Made by a program: the position numbers and the translations under genes
Shown here: positions 24,705-33,255 of the stretch, piece after piece
How the letters are laid out: every line of letters starts with the position of its first letter
How positions within the stretch are numbered: position 1 is the stretch's first letter
Notes under the pieces: model-generated
Seen by the model: the letters and a program-made list of their open reading frames with translations, nothing else
The model's database searches: none
Told to the model about the DNA's origin: nothing
Origin: Muribaculaceae bacterium
GTDB taxonomy: Bacteria; Bacillota; Clostridia; Lachnospirales; Lachnospiraceae
Direction of reading: 5' to 3'
DNA: 37,792 bases
Assembly: GCA_023663465.1 (NCBI GenBank)
Contig: JAMPHJ010000017.1
Coordinates: 1-37,792 of the forward strand

Positions 24705-25712
24705 ATGTCAGAAGAAAAGACGCTTACCATCAGCGATATCGCCAACGAACTCGGCGTATCCAAAACAACCGTGTCCCGTGCAATTTCCGGGAAAGGGCGC
24801 ATCGGCGCCGAAACAAGGGAAAAGGTGCTGCAGTACATTGAAGAACATCATTACAGACCAAACGTAATCGCCAGAGGGCTTGCGCAGTCCCGGACATACA
24901 ATATCGCCCTGGTGATTCCGGGAGATTCTAATATCATGGAACTGCCCTTTTTCCAGCAATGCATGATAGGCATCAGCAAAGTCGCCTCTTTCATGGAATA
25001 CGACGTACTGCTTTCCATCGTGACGAAAAAAGATATTTCGGGATTGCAGAAGATTATCGTCAATCATAAAGTGGATGGCGTTATTCTGACACGGACGCTG
25101 GTGGAAGATGCATCGATACAATATTTAAAAGAAGAGGGCGTTCCTTTCGTGACCATCGGCAGCGTGGAAGATACTGACGTCGTACAGATTGACAATGACC
25201 ACAGGCAGGGCTGTAAAGAGCTGACCCAGTGTCTGTTTGCGCAGGATATGGACAGGATTGCCCTGATAGGCGGCAGTCAGGACTATATGGTCACAAGAAA
25301 CCGGCTGCAGGGATTCCGGGACGCCTTTTTACAGAACGGGCGAAGCGTAGACGAGGAGCTTATTTATCTGGACGTGGAAGAGGAAAAAAAGGTCGCGTCC
25401 ATTGTGGAAAAGCTGTTGGAAAAAGGGACGGAGTGTATCGTGGCGATGGATGATTATCTTTGCAGCTGTATCTTACATGTTTTACACCAGAAAAAGGTCG
25501 CAGTACCGGAACAGATGAAAGTAGCCTCTTTTTATGACAGCTCGTTTCTGGCGAGCAATGAGCCTTCTGTTACGTCGGTCCGCTTTGATGTAAAAGAGCT
25601 GGGAGAACTCACATGCAGGCGGCTTTTGGAAATGATAGAGGGGGAAGAGGTTCCCTTAAAAACACTGCTGGGATACCGCATTTCCCTACGGCGTTCGACA
25701 AAAAACAGCTAA
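24705..25712 (+). CDS. LacI-family transcriptional regulator, likely controlling galactan genes
   Basis: A 335-aa repressor. The N-terminal HTH reads LTISDIANELGVSKTTVSRAISGKGRIG, with hinge helix YRPNVIARGLAQSRT. A periplasmic-binding-type effector domain follows (NIALVIPGDSN, KVDGVILTRT, IDNDHRQG, RIALIGG, ASFYDSSFLASNEPSVTSVRFD). The frame is open for 267 nt further upstream, through repeat copy D, but the ATG at 24705 gives the family-standard N-terminus; the ribosome site (AAAGGCAGG) is mediocre. It lies between GH42 and the 613-aa gene, each with a matching operator-like site, so local control by a sugar ligand is inferred. Confidence 0.92.
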   Translation: MSEEKTLTISDIANELGVSKTTVSRAISGKGRIGAETREKVLQYIEEHHYRPNVIARGLAQSRTYNIALVIPGDSNIMELPFFQQCMIGISKVASFMEYDVLLSIVTKKDISGLQKIIVNHKVDGVILTRTLVEDASIQYLKEEGVPFVTIGSVEDTDVVQIDNDHRQGCKELTQCLFAQDMDRIALIGGSQDYMVTRNRLQGFRDAFLQNGRSVDEELIYLDVEEEKKVASIVEKLLEKGTECIVAMDDYLCSCILHVLHQKKVAVPEQMKVASFYDSSFLASNEPSVTSVRFDVKELGELTCRRLLEMIEGEEVPLKTLLGYRISLRRSTKNS

Positions 25713-25775
25713 TCAGGACAGGGGAGTTGTGCAAAATAGACAAATTGAATTTTGGGAAATAGGCAATAATACACA

Positions 25776-25804
25776 TTGACAAGAATGGAGTAGTTTGTTA
25801 TTCT
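25776..25804 (+). promoter_or_regulatory. Sigma-70-like promoter for the 613-aa gene
   Basis: TTGACA (25776-25781, perfect -35), 17-nt spacer, TATTCT (25799-25804). The start point would fall near 25811, placing the operator-like site at about +8 to +24 and the ATG about 60 nt downstream. Confidence 0.7.
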
Positions 25805-25817
25805 TGAAAAAAGCAAT

Positions 25818-25834
25818 AGAACAACCGATTGCGC
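25818..25834. promoter_or_regulatory. Putative LacI-family operator O2
   Basis: AGAACAACCGATTGCGC, 16 of 17 identical to O1 at 24134-24150; here it extends into the palindrome ATTGCGCAAT. Its position just after the promoter fits repression by roadblock or occlusion. Confidence 0.6.
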
Positions 25835-25869
25835 AATGAAAAAACACAGGAATGGAAAGGGAGGTCAAC

Positions 25870-27711
25870 ATGGATAATAAGTTTATCGTAAACATCATCC
25901 ATCGTCCGGAAATGGTTCCCGAATATGCAGAGAAGGTAACGGGACACGGCAAAGAGGAGGATATCGGAAGAAAAGCGCTTCTGACAGAATCTTTGGATAT
26001 CTTCAAGACACAGCAGGAAATAGCGCATAAGAATGGACTGAAGACGACCATTCAGATGACGTATGCATCTTTATTCAATGATGAAGCAGTAGAACTGGCA
26101 AAAGCAGACCATGAGAAATATGGGGATGAGATAGCATTATCCCTGTTGGGACTGCCTTGTAAGGAGTTCCGTGAGAAATATAAGACCAAAGATTTCTGTA
26201 TCTGGATGTTCTCTATGGAAGACAAGAAATCCATCGTGGACGACGTATTCGGGAAATTCCATGACCGTTTTGGTTTTTACCCGGAATCAACAGGTTCCTA
26301 CTATATGGATGCAGATTTAGTAAATTATATCAAAGAAAAATATCCGATGGTAAAATGTGCTGTTGCAACCTGCTGGGAAGAAGGCCCCAAGGCATATCAT
26401 ACCTGTAATAACTCTTGGTACACCTTTATGGACGGCGGCCCGTGGGCGCCCTGGATTCCGAGTAAGCAGAATGTACATGCACCCGCGGCCAATGAAGCGG
26501 AAGACAGCGGCATCGTAGCAATTCCGCATTTGTCCAGAGATTTAATTGCATGTTATGACGGGAACGGCTCCAATTTCGGAACCCATCCGCAGAACGTACT
26601 GCGCAGCATGAGTTATGACTCCAAGACATGGGAATATCCTTATCTATATAATTTAATCGACCAGTATCGCGATTTGGCGAAATACAATAACGGTTACGCG
26701 TACAATATGATGTTCGTAGGACCCGGCTGGATGAACAAGATGGGACGTTGGGAAGCGCCTTATGAGCTGCTTTTGAAATCCTATGAAGACGGCATGGCAT
26801 ATTACGGACAGTTGAAAAAAGAAGGCAAGCTAGACGATATGACGATGGCGGAATTTGCAGATTACTATCGTCAGAAGAAGACCTTAACAGAGCCGGAATG
26901 CGCGCTTTGGAGAGATATTTTATACGGTTCGGAGAAACAGTTGTTCTGGTACTGCGACCCTTACATGAGAGTCTGCGCAAATATGGATCAGGGCGGCGCC
27001 ATCGTTGATCTTCGTCCTTATGCGGCGAAACTGGAATGGCCGGTAGGGATTGGCACCAAGCATATTACGGATGCTTCCTATCCGTTCTTAATCCAGGAAA
27101 AATACAGAGCCGGATATTTCACCCACTATGCAGGGGAAGGCACTGTAAGAAGCGCGAAACTGACCTACAAAGGGGAAGAAGTGGACTTGTGCTTATGCAG
27201 GACAAAAGCCCATTTCTCACAGGAAGGCAAGACAAGAATCTTGACGCTGGATCCGGTAGATATCGAATTTTACGATTTGACGGTCAAATTACAGACGAAG
27301 ATGTACTTTGAAGAAGGCAGCTCCAATATCAAAATTGAAAGAAACATTCTGGAAATGAGCGACCCCAGCGCAGAAGTGGAAATCAACGAGTATATGGTAG
27401 CGTGCTACGGTACGACAGAATACTCCGAGGATATGAGCAACATTACGCTGACCTGCACAAACGGAACGGACAGTAAAGAAATCAAGTATGAATACAAATG
27501 CCGTGAGGCACAGATGGAAGGCGCGACGGAAGTTATTTCCGTGATTCCTGACATCGAGACAAGGGTATCGTTAAGCTGCGAGAAGAAAGAAGCGGTAGGT
27601 TACATCAAAGAAGGCTATGCTTTCTCACCGATGTTTACCTTAGGTTACACGACGAAATTGAAAGATAAGGAGGTATTTGCAACATGGCTCAATCTGGCAA
27701 AGGCAAATTAA
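25870..27711 (+). CDS. Unrecognised 613-aa cytoplasmic protein in the galactan locus
   Basis: No family assigned with confidence. There is no signal peptide and no membrane segment. The N-terminal part (about 1-330) shows alternating helix/strand text with conserved-looking aromatic/acidic stretches: NIIHRPEMVPEY, NGLKTTIQMTYA, FGFYPESTGSYYMDADL, VKCAVATCWEEGPKAY, MDGGPWAPWIPSKQNVHAP, VAIPHLSRDL. The layout vaguely recalls NodB-deacetylase or GH57-type barrels, a weak inference. The rest (about 380-613) looks beta-rich. GGGAGG precedes the ATG at 25870. A LacI-type operator sits in its promoter, the zinc-ribbon gene overlaps its 3' end, and a cytoplasmic GH53 follows, so an oligosaccharide-processing role is likely. 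Confidence 0.7.
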   Translation: MDNKFIVNIIHRPEMVPEYAEKVTGHGKEEDIGRKALLTESLDIFKTQQEIAHKNGLKTTIQMTYASLFNDEAVELAKADHEKYGDEIALSLLGLPCKEFREKYKTKDFCIWMFSMEDKKSIVDDVFGKFHDRFGFYPESTGSYYMDADLVNYIKEKYPMVKCAVATCWEEGPKAYHTCNNSWYTFMDGGPWAPWIPSKQNVHAPAANEAEDSGIVAIPHLSRDLIACYDGNGSNFGTHPQNVLRSMSYDSKTWEYPYLYNLIDQYRDLAKYNNGYAYNMMFVGPGWMNKMGRWEAPYELLLKSYEDGMAYYGQLKKEGKLDDMTMAEFADYYRQKKTLTEPECALWRDILYGSEKQLFWYCDPYMRVCANMDQGGAIVDLRPYAAKLEWPVGIGTKHITDASYPFLIQEKYRAGYFTHYAGEGTVRSAKLTYKGEEVDLCLCRTKAHFSQEGKTRILTLDPVDIEFYDLTVKLQTKMYFEEGSSNIKIERNILEMSDPSAEVEINEYMVACYGTTEYSEDMSNITLTCTNGTDSKEIKYEYKCREAQMEGATEVISVIPDIETRVSLSCEKKEAVGYIKEGYAFSPMFTLGYTTKLKDKEVFATWLNLAKAN

Positions 27712-27902
27712 ACTACAGATGTCCCTCCTGCTTTATGAGAGATTTGGACATTGATATGTTCTATGATAAGGATAAAAAAGAATATCATTGTATCCGCTGC
27801 CAATATGTAGGCACGGAAGAGGACGTGCTTGAGAAAAACGAGCTGGTAAGATTCCGTTACCGCGACGCGATGAAACGGTTTACCAAATTCGACTTCGATT
27901 AA
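27684..27902 (+). CDS. 72-aa zinc-ribbon protein overlapping the 613-aa gene
   Basis: A small acidic/basic protein with a single four-cysteine knuckle: YRCPSCFMRDLDIDMFYD, then YHCIRCQYVG (CPxC and CxxC about 22 residues apart). The tail is charged (EEDVLEKNELVRFRYRDAMKRF). AAGGAGG lies 8 bases before its ATG, inside the end of the 613-aa coding region, giving a 28-nt overlap in another frame and tight coupling. It has no enzymatic motif. It may assist or regulate the 613-aa protein or bind nucleic acid; both are guesses. Two hairpins follow it. Confidence 0.75.
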   Translation: MAQSGKGKLNYRCPSCFMRDLDIDMFYDKDKKEYHCIRCQYVGTEEDVLEKNELVRFRYRDAMKRFTKFDFD

Positions 27903-27910
27903 AAGTCAAA

Positions 27911-27968
27911 GGCGAAAAGAAATTCTAAGGCAGCAAGGGACGCTGCCTAAGAATTTCTATATTTCGCC
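27911..27968 (+). terminator. Long hairpin after the zinc-ribbon gene
   Basis: GGCGAAA (27911-27917) pairs with TTTCGCC (27962-27968). AGAAATTC with GAATTTCT and GGCAGC with GCTGCC extend it inward around a 7-nt loop. It starts 8 bases after the stop. No T-run follows, so partial termination or 3'-end protection is as likely as full termination. Confidence 0.5.
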
Positions 27969-27971
27969 TAA

Positions 27972-28001
27972 AAGAATTGCCGGCAGAGCCGGGCAATTCT
28001 T
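27972..28001 (+). other. Second hairpin, upstream of the cytoplasmic GH53
   Basis: AAGAATTGCC and GGCAATTCTT are perfect 10-bp inverted repeats around a loop that can itself pair (GGCAGAGCC). It follows directly on the previous hairpin and lies 64 bp before the GH53 start. Confidence 0.5.
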
Positions 28002-28065
28002 CCGGGGAGTTGGATACTATTTTAGACATAAGACAATAATTTTAAGATAGCTGGAGAATGCAGAG

Positions 28066-29172
28066 ATGGAATTTTTGAAGGGAATGGATATTTCTTCGCT
28101 GAAGGAAGTGGAGAGTCTGGGCGGCAGGTTTTATGATCATGGTGTGGAAAAGGATGTTTTAGACATCCTCAAAAGCTATGGCGCCAATGCAGTCAGGCTG
28201 CGTCTGTGGAACGACCCTTATTCAGAGGATGGAAAGCCCTATGGGGCGGGCGGCAACGACTTGCCTACCACAATAGAATTGGCGAAAAGGGCGATGGGAA
28301 AAGGCATGAAAGTACTGCTGGATTTCCATTACAGCGACTGTTGGGCGGATCCTGGCAAGCAGAGAGTGCCCAAAGCCTGGCGCGGGATGAATCTGGAACA
28401 GTTAGAAAAGGCAGTTTACGATTATACGAAGGAAACGCTGGAAACCTTGAAAGAGGAAAATGCATTTCCGACGCTGGTACAGGTGGGAAATGAGGTCAGC
28501 AACGGTCTGCTCTGGCCCTATGGCAAAACGCCGGATTACGACAGTATGATTAAACTATTAAATGCCGGTATTAGGGGTGTCCGTGCCGTGGATAAGAACA
28601 TTCCGATTATGATTCATTTGGATAATGGCGGCAACAATGCGCTTTATCGCGAGTGGTTTGATCACTTCATGGAAAAAGGCGAGGACTTTCAGATTATTGG
28701 CTTATCCTATTACCCGTTCTGGCATGGAACGCTGGACGATTTGAGCAATAACCTGAATGATATCGCGCTCCGCTATGGAAAAGAATTGATGCTTGCAGAA
28801 GTGTCTATGGGCTTTACGATGGAAGACTATGCTTCTTATGAGAAATTGGAACCGCATGAGAGAAAGGGCATGGCGACCAGACCTGCCCTTGTCGAGCAAG
28901 TTCCTTATCCTATGACGAAAGAAGGTCAGAAAGCCTATCTGGAAGATTTGTTTGCACGCATAAAACAGGTGCCGGGTGGGAAAGTCAGCGGATTTTTCTA
29001 CTGGGAAGCGGCGTGGATTCCCGTACCGGGTTCCGGCTGGGCATCGGAAGAGGCGATTGCTTACATGGAAGAAAAAGGACCCGGCGGAAACGAGTGGGCA
29101 AACCAGGCGCTGTTCGACTATGACGGCAACGCGCTGCCCGCCCTGGAGGCAATCCGGGACTTTACGATTTAG
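28066..29172 (+). CDS. Cytoplasmic endo-beta-1,4-galactanase (GH53)
   Basis: A 368-aa GH53 barrel with no signal peptide; it begins MEFLKGMDISSLKEVESLGG. It shows VRLRLWNDPYSEDGKPYGAGGND, DFHYSDCWADPGKQ, the acid/base Glu in VQVGNE (E143), the nucleophile in LMLAE (E245), YYPFWHGTLDDL and FYWEAAWIPVPGSGW. It is clearly related to the exported GH53 but lacks the binding module and linker. Being intracellular, it probably shortens imported galacto-oligosaccharides before GH42. It lies downstream of the operator-controlled 613-aa/zinc-ribbon pair and upstream of the importer genes. A GGAGA ribosome site is visible. Confidence 0.93.
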   Translation: MEFLKGMDISSLKEVESLGGRFYDHGVEKDVLDILKSYGANAVRLRLWNDPYSEDGKPYGAGGNDLPTTIELAKRAMGKGMKVLLDFHYSDCWADPGKQRVPKAWRGMNLEQLEKAVYDYTKETLETLKEENAFPTLVQVGNEVSNGLLWPYGKTPDYDSMIKLLNAGIRGVRAVDKNIPIMIHLDNGGNNALYREWFDHFMEKGEDFQIIGLSYYPFWHGTLDDLSNNLNDIALRYGKELMLAEVSMGFTMEDYASYEKLEPHERKGMATRPALVEQVPYPMTKEGQKAYLEDLFARIKQVPGGKVSGFFYWEAAWIPVPGSGWASEEAIAYMEEKGPGGNEWANQALFDYDGNALPALEAIRDFTI

Positions 29173-29256
29173 ACAGTTTTTCGGAGAAAAATTGTGCAGG
29201 ATTTTCGATAGGACAATCAAGATTTATGCAATTTGTATAGTCTATTACAAGAATAG

Positions 29257-29285
29257 TTGACAAAATGTATAAAAGGTGATAAATT
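29257..29285 (+). promoter_or_regulatory. Sigma-70-like promoter for the importer genes
   Basis: TTGACA (29257-29262), 17-nt spacer, TAAATT (29280-29285), about 108 nt upstream of the binding-protein ATG. No copy of the LacI-type 17-mer is seen here. Confidence 0.65.
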
Positions 29286-29329
29286 ATTCTTGTGCGTTAT
29301 GGGGAAGCGGGGACTTCCTGGTTTTACGG

Positions 29330-29352
29330 TATAAAATGCATTGCATTTTATA
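29330..29352. promoter_or_regulatory. Palindrome in the leader of the binding-protein gene
   Basis: TATAAAATGC and GCATTTTATA are perfect 10-bp inverted repeats separated by ATT, 40 nt upstream of the ATG and about 45 nt after the -10. A repressor site or an mRNA hairpin are both possible. Confidence 0.5.
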
Positions 29353-29392
29353 TAAAGTAACATATCAAGTAAGAAAGAGAGAGGAAAAAGTT

Positions 29393-30763
29393 ATGAAGAA
29401 AAAAGTATTAGCAACATTACTTGCATCATCCATGGTTGCTGCTTGTCTGACTGGCTGTGGCGGAAACGACGCGCCTGCAGAGACAACACCGGCGGCTGAT
29501 GATGCAGCAACAACAGACGACGCAGCTGCAACAGATGATGCAGCGGCGGATGATGCAGCGGCGGATGACGCAGCAGCAGCAGATGATGGTGCAGCAGATG
29601 CAGCAGACCCGGTAGCAACTTTGATTGCAAATACAACAGGCACAGTAACCCTGACTGTATGGGCATCCGAAGAAGACCAGACTCTGACGACAACTCTGAT
29701 TGACAACTTCAAAGCAGCTTATCCTGATGTAGATTTTGATATCACATTGGGCGCTGAGTCTGAATCTACAGCAAAAGATACTGTATTGACAGACGTAGAG
29801 GCAGCGGCTGACGTATATGCATTCGCTGATGACCAGATTAATGATTTGGTAAAAGCTGGCGCTCTTCAGCCGGTAGTTACCGGTTATACTTATGATGTTG
29901 CAACAGCAAATGCGCAGGGCGCTGTTGATGCAGCAAGTGTAGACGGACAGTTATATGCATATCCTATGACAGCAGATAACGGTTATTTCATGTTCTATGA
30001 TGCTTCCGTATTTACAGCGGATGATGTAAAATCCTTAGAGAAAATGATTGAAGTAGCTGATGCTGCTGGCAAGAAAATCGCTATGGATATTTCCAACGGC
30101 TGGTATATTTACGCTTTCTTCCAGGGCGCTGGCCTAGATCTGACACTGAATGATGACGGTTCTAACACATGTACATGGAATGGCAACGGCGGTACAGACG
30201 TAGCACAGGCAATCATGGATTTATGCAAGACCAACGTACTTGTTGATATGAGTGATGAAGAAATGGCAACTGCAATTGCAGAAGGTACTGTAGTAGCGGC
30301 TGTAAACGGAACATGGAGAGCTGAAACAGCATCCGATGCATGGGGCGAGAACTATGCAGCAACCAAACTTCCTACTTTCAATGTAGCAGGAAGTGATGTT
30401 CAGATGGCTTCTTACTCAGGATGTAAATTAGTAGGTGTTAACCCTTATTCTGCAAATGTAGGTTGGGCTATGATCCTTGCTGAGTATCTGACAAATGAAG
30501 AATCTCAGGTAGCAAGATTTGAAGGCAGAGGCCTTGGTCCGGCTAACCTTGCAGCAGCATCTTCTGACGCAGTACAGAGCAATCCTGCAATCGCAGCTCT
30601 GGCAGAGCAGGCAGGTTTCGCAACACCTCAGCGTGTTGGCGGCAACTACTGGACACCAGCAGAGACATTAGGACAGATTTTAGCTTCTGGTAATCCGGAT
30701 GGAACAGACCTACAGACACTGTTAGACACTACAGTAGAAGGTATTACTGCACCGGTTGAATAA
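29393..30763 (+). CDS. Sugar ABC importer substrate-binding lipoprotein (MalE/UgpB-like)
   Basis: A 456-aa cell-surface lipoprotein: MKKKVLATLLASSMVAACLT with lipobox LTGC (Cys about 23), then a low-complexity Ala/Asp linker of about 45 residues. The family 1 binding fold opens with GTVTLTVWASEEDQTL and shows FAFADDQINDLVKAGALQP-like text, YAYPMTADNGYFMFYD and NGTWRAE. GAGAGG precedes the ATG at 29393; the longer frame upstream has no ribosome site. Two permease genes follow after a hairpin, while the ATPase is missing, as is common when one MsmK/UgpC-type ATPase serves several importers. The ligand could be galacto- or malto-oligosaccharides. Confidence 0.9.
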   Translation: MKKKVLATLLASSMVAACLTGCGGNDAPAETTPAADDAATTDDAAATDDAAADDAAADDAAAADDGAADAADPVATLIANTTGTVTLTVWASEEDQTLTTTLIDNFKAAYPDVDFDITLGAESESTAKDTVLTDVEAAADVYAFADDQINDLVKAGALQPVVTGYTYDVATANAQGAVDAASVDGQLYAYPMTADNGYFMFYDASVFTADDVKSLEKMIEVADAAGKKIAMDISNGWYIYAFFQGAGLDLTLNDDGSNTCTWNGNGGTDVAQAIMDLCKTNVLVDMSDEEMATAIAEGTVVAAVNGTWRAETASDAWGENYAATKLPTFNVAGSDVQMASYSGCKLVGVNPYSANVGWAMILAEYLTNEESQVARFEGRGLGPANLAAASSDAVQSNPAIAALAEQAGFATPQRVGGNYWTPAETLGQILASGNPDGTDLQTLLDTTVEGITAPVE

Positions 30764-30815
30764 GACAAGGAATTATTAGACGGACTGTCAGTGATGTAAC
30801 ATAGTAACACACATT

Positions 30816-30842
30816 GGATAGCCCGCATCTTGTGGGCTATCC
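30816..30842 (+). terminator. Hairpin between binding-protein and permease genes
   Basis: GGATAGCCC pairs with GGGCTATCC around a 9-nt loop, about 50 nt after the stop codon, without a strong T-run. A partial terminator or 3'-stabilising hairpin here would give more binding protein than permease, a usual arrangement in such operons. The rest of the 173-bp gap shows nothing else clear. Confidence 0.6.
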
Positions 30843-30936
30843 CTAAAAATATCCTAATTTCAGATTTCTAAGTAGGAAATTATCTATTTAAGGTTCTGTA
30901 GTCATATTACAAAAATAACTCTGAGAGGGGTTTTCT

Positions 30937-32364
30937 ATGAAGAAAATATTAAAATCAATCGGAAATTATTTTAAAGATTTTGGAGTAGCGGTAGCAAAGG
31001 GCGATATCGGGGTTAAGTTATCTTTACTTGTCATGGGGGCGGGTTATATTGCAAGAAAACAAGTAATTAACGGTCTGATTATGATTGTATTAGAAGCGTT
31101 TTTTGCAATTGTATGCGTAGGCTATGCAATCCCTAATCTGGCAAAGTTTGGTACACTGGGAACTGTTCAGTTTGAGCAGACTTTCGACCCGTTAACGTTG
31201 CAAAGTACAGTAAATGATTATGATAACTCGTTTTTGATTCTGTTGAATTCCATTATCGCGTTATTTATAATTGTGGCTTTTATTTTAGTATACATAGGAA
31301 ATATTAAGGCGGTTTACCGTCTGCAGCTTCGCAAAGAAGCCGGCAAACACATTAATACCTTCAAGGAAGATTTAAGGACTCTGGTAAATGAGAAATTCCA
31401 CATTACCCTCTTGACGCTGCCTTGTATCGGTGTTATTTTGATGAATATTATTCCGATTCTCGTGTTGATTGCAATCGCTTTCACAAATTACGACCAACAG
31501 CACATGCCGCCTAGCGCATTGTTTACATGGATTGGCTGGGCTAACTTTAAGAGGCTGTTTACCAACTCTACGACAGTAACCTTTGGTTATACCTTCGGTA
31601 AGGTGCTCGTATGGACGTTGGAATGGGCGGTTCTGGCTACCTTTACCACTTTTATCGGCGGTATTTTGATGGCGCAGTTTGTAAATAGCAAGAAGACGAA
31701 ACTGCCGAAATTATGGCGTACTTTATTCATGGTTGCCATTGCGGTGCCTCAGTTCGTAACCTTGTTGCTTGTTCGTAACTTCTTCGGTGACAGCGGTATT
31801 GTCAATACGATTTGTTCCAATATCGGTCTGACAGATTTCTTAAAGAGCATCGGTTTAGTCAGCTCTCATCTGTCCTATATACCGTTTTTGTCAAGTCCCG
31901 GCTGGGCCAAAGTTATGATTGTTCTCATCAATATCTGGGTAGGTGTTCCTTATCAGATGTTGGTTGCAACGGGTGTATTGATGAATATTCCTGTAGACCA
32001 GTTGGAAAGCGCAAGAATCGACGGCGCAAACAGCTTCCAGATTTTCTGGAAGATTACAATGCCATATGTACTCTTTATCACAGGACCGAGTCTGATTACA
32101 GATTTGGTAAAGAATATCAACAACTTCAATGTTATCTATCTGTTGACGCAGGACGTGTTCACAACTTCCGACCAGCTGCTTGCAAACTCCAATGCAAAAG
32201 AAGTGGATTTGCTTGTTACATGGTTGTTTAGGTTGACAAATGAGTACTATAACTACAAGATGGCTTCTGTAATCGGTATTTTAGTATTTATTATCTGTGC
32301 GGCGTTCACGCTGATTACCTTTACACAGATGATTAAAGGCGATAGAGAGGAGGAATTCCAATAA
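30937..32364 (+). CDS. Sugar ABC importer permease, MalF type
   Basis: A 475-aa inner-membrane permease. It is longer than simple ones: two extra N-terminal helices (about 40-65 and 95-130: LIMIVLEAFFAIVCVGYAI, LLNSIIALFIIVAFILVYIG), then the six-helix core. The coupling (EAA) loop reads QLESARIDGANSFQIFWKITMP and contacts the ATPase. GAGAGGGG precedes the ATG. It ends at TAATG shared with the next permease gene. The extended MalF-like form is usual for maltodextrin-type importers, which slightly favours an alpha-glucan ligand. Confidence 0.92.
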   Translation: MKKILKSIGNYFKDFGVAVAKGDIGVKLSLLVMGAGYIARKQVINGLIMIVLEAFFAIVCVGYAIPNLAKFGTLGTVQFEQTFDPLTLQSTVNDYDNSFLILLNSIIALFIIVAFILVYIGNIKAVYRLQLRKEAGKHINTFKEDLRTLVNEKFHITLLTLPCIGVILMNIIPILVLIAIAFTNYDQQHMPPSALFTWIGWANFKRLFTNSTTVTFGYTFGKVLVWTLEWAVLATFTTFIGGILMAQFVNSKKTKLPKLWRTLFMVAIAVPQFVTLLLVRNFFGDSGIVNTICSNIGLTDFLKSIGLVSSHLSYIPFLSSPGWAKVMIVLINIWVGVPYQMLVATGVLMNIPVDQLESARIDGANSFQIFWKITMPYVLFITGPSLITDLVKNINNFNVIYLLTQDVFTTSDQLLANSNAKEVDLLVTWLFRLTNEYYNYKMASVIGILVFIICAAFTLITFTQMIKGDREEEFQ

Positions 32365-33206
32365 TGAAGAAGACAGTAGGTTTTGTTATAAGACATTTGG
32401 TTTTACTATTCCTCGCAGTTATCTGGCTGGTACCGATTCTCTGGTTAGTTGTTACTTCTTTCAGTGGCTATAGAGGAATCAATACAGCGCATTTCTTCCC
32501 GCAGACATGGTCTCTGGATAATTACAAAGCGTTGTTCTTAGAGCCGGATTCCGTTGTACAGTATGTAGCATGGTTTAAGAATACATTGTTAATCGCTATC
32601 TTTACCTGTATCATTTCTACCATCTTAGTATTGATGGTGGCATACACGATGAGCTGTATTCGTTTCAAAGGCAGAAAGGCATTGATGAGCTTCAGCGTTA
32701 TCTTAAACATGTTCCCCGGCGTATTGTCCATGATTGCTGTATACTTCGTTATGAAGTCTCTTGGACTTACGAACAGCCACCTCGGAATGATTATCGTATA
32801 TTCTGCAGGTTCCGGTCTGGGATATCTGATTACAAAAGGTTTCATGGATACGATATCTGTATCCCTGCGTGAAGCGGCGAAACTGGAAGGCGCTTCTGAA
32901 GCGACGATTTTCTTAAAAATTATTATTCCGTTGTCACAGCCTATCGTTGTGTACACCGTAATCAACTCCTTCCTCGCACCTTGGGGCGATTTCGTATTGG
33001 CGAAATTGATGTTGAACTCCGGTATTTCAACGGACTGGACAATCGCAATCGGTCTGTTCAACATGTTGAACAAGTCCTTGGTTAACAAATACTTCTCAAT
33101 CTTCTGCGCGGGCGGTGTTATCGTATCCATACCGATTTCTATTCTGTTCGTATTGATGCAGAAGTTCTATGTAGAAGGTGTAACAGGCGGTTCTGTAAAG
33201 GGCTAA
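32364..33206 (+). CDS. Sugar ABC importer permease, MalG type
   Basis: A 280-aa permease with six predicted helices, starting MKKTVGFVIRHLVLLFLAVIW. The EAA loop is LREAAKLEGASEATIFLKIIIPLSQP. The stop of malF and this ATG share one base (TAATG), with GGAGG 10 bases upstream, so the two are translated together. A strong terminator follows. With the preceding two genes it forms an importer lacking only the ATPase. Confidence 0.93.
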   Translation: MKKTVGFVIRHLVLLFLAVIWLVPILWLVVTSFSGYRGINTAHFFPQTWSLDNYKALFLEPDSVVQYVAWFKNTLLIAIFTCIISTILVLMVAYTMSCIRFKGRKALMSFSVILNMFPGVLSMIAVYFVMKSLGLTNSHLGMIIVYSAGSGLGYLITKGFMDTISVSLREAAKLEGASEATIFLKIIIPLSQPIVVYTVINSFLAPWGDFVLAKLMLNSGISTDWTIAIGLFNMLNKSLVNKYFSIFCAGGVIVSIPISILFVLMQKFYVEGVTGGSVKG

Positions 33207-33217
33207 TTGTTTTGAAT

Positions 33218-33236
33218 ACAATGCAGAGTGCATTGT
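33218..33236 (+). other. Small hairpin after the importer genes
   Basis: ACAATGCA and TGCATTGT form an 8-bp stem with a 3-nt loop, 12 bases after the MalG-type stop codon and ahead of the main terminator. Confidence 0.45.
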
Positions 33237-33255
33237 CCTTATGTAAATATGAAAT

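Noticed and set aside
29232..29250. TTGTATAGTCTATTACAA near the importer promoter as a third family 2 repeat
   Set aside because: Only the 5-bp outer arms agree; the loop and the ATTGCGAAACTA box are missing, so chance is likely.
29480..29612. Repetitive GCAGCGGATGATGC-like DNA that could be taken for a tandem repeat or array
   Set aside because: It encodes the Ala/Asp linker of the binding lipoprotein, a common low-complexity spacer; units are irregular codon repeats.
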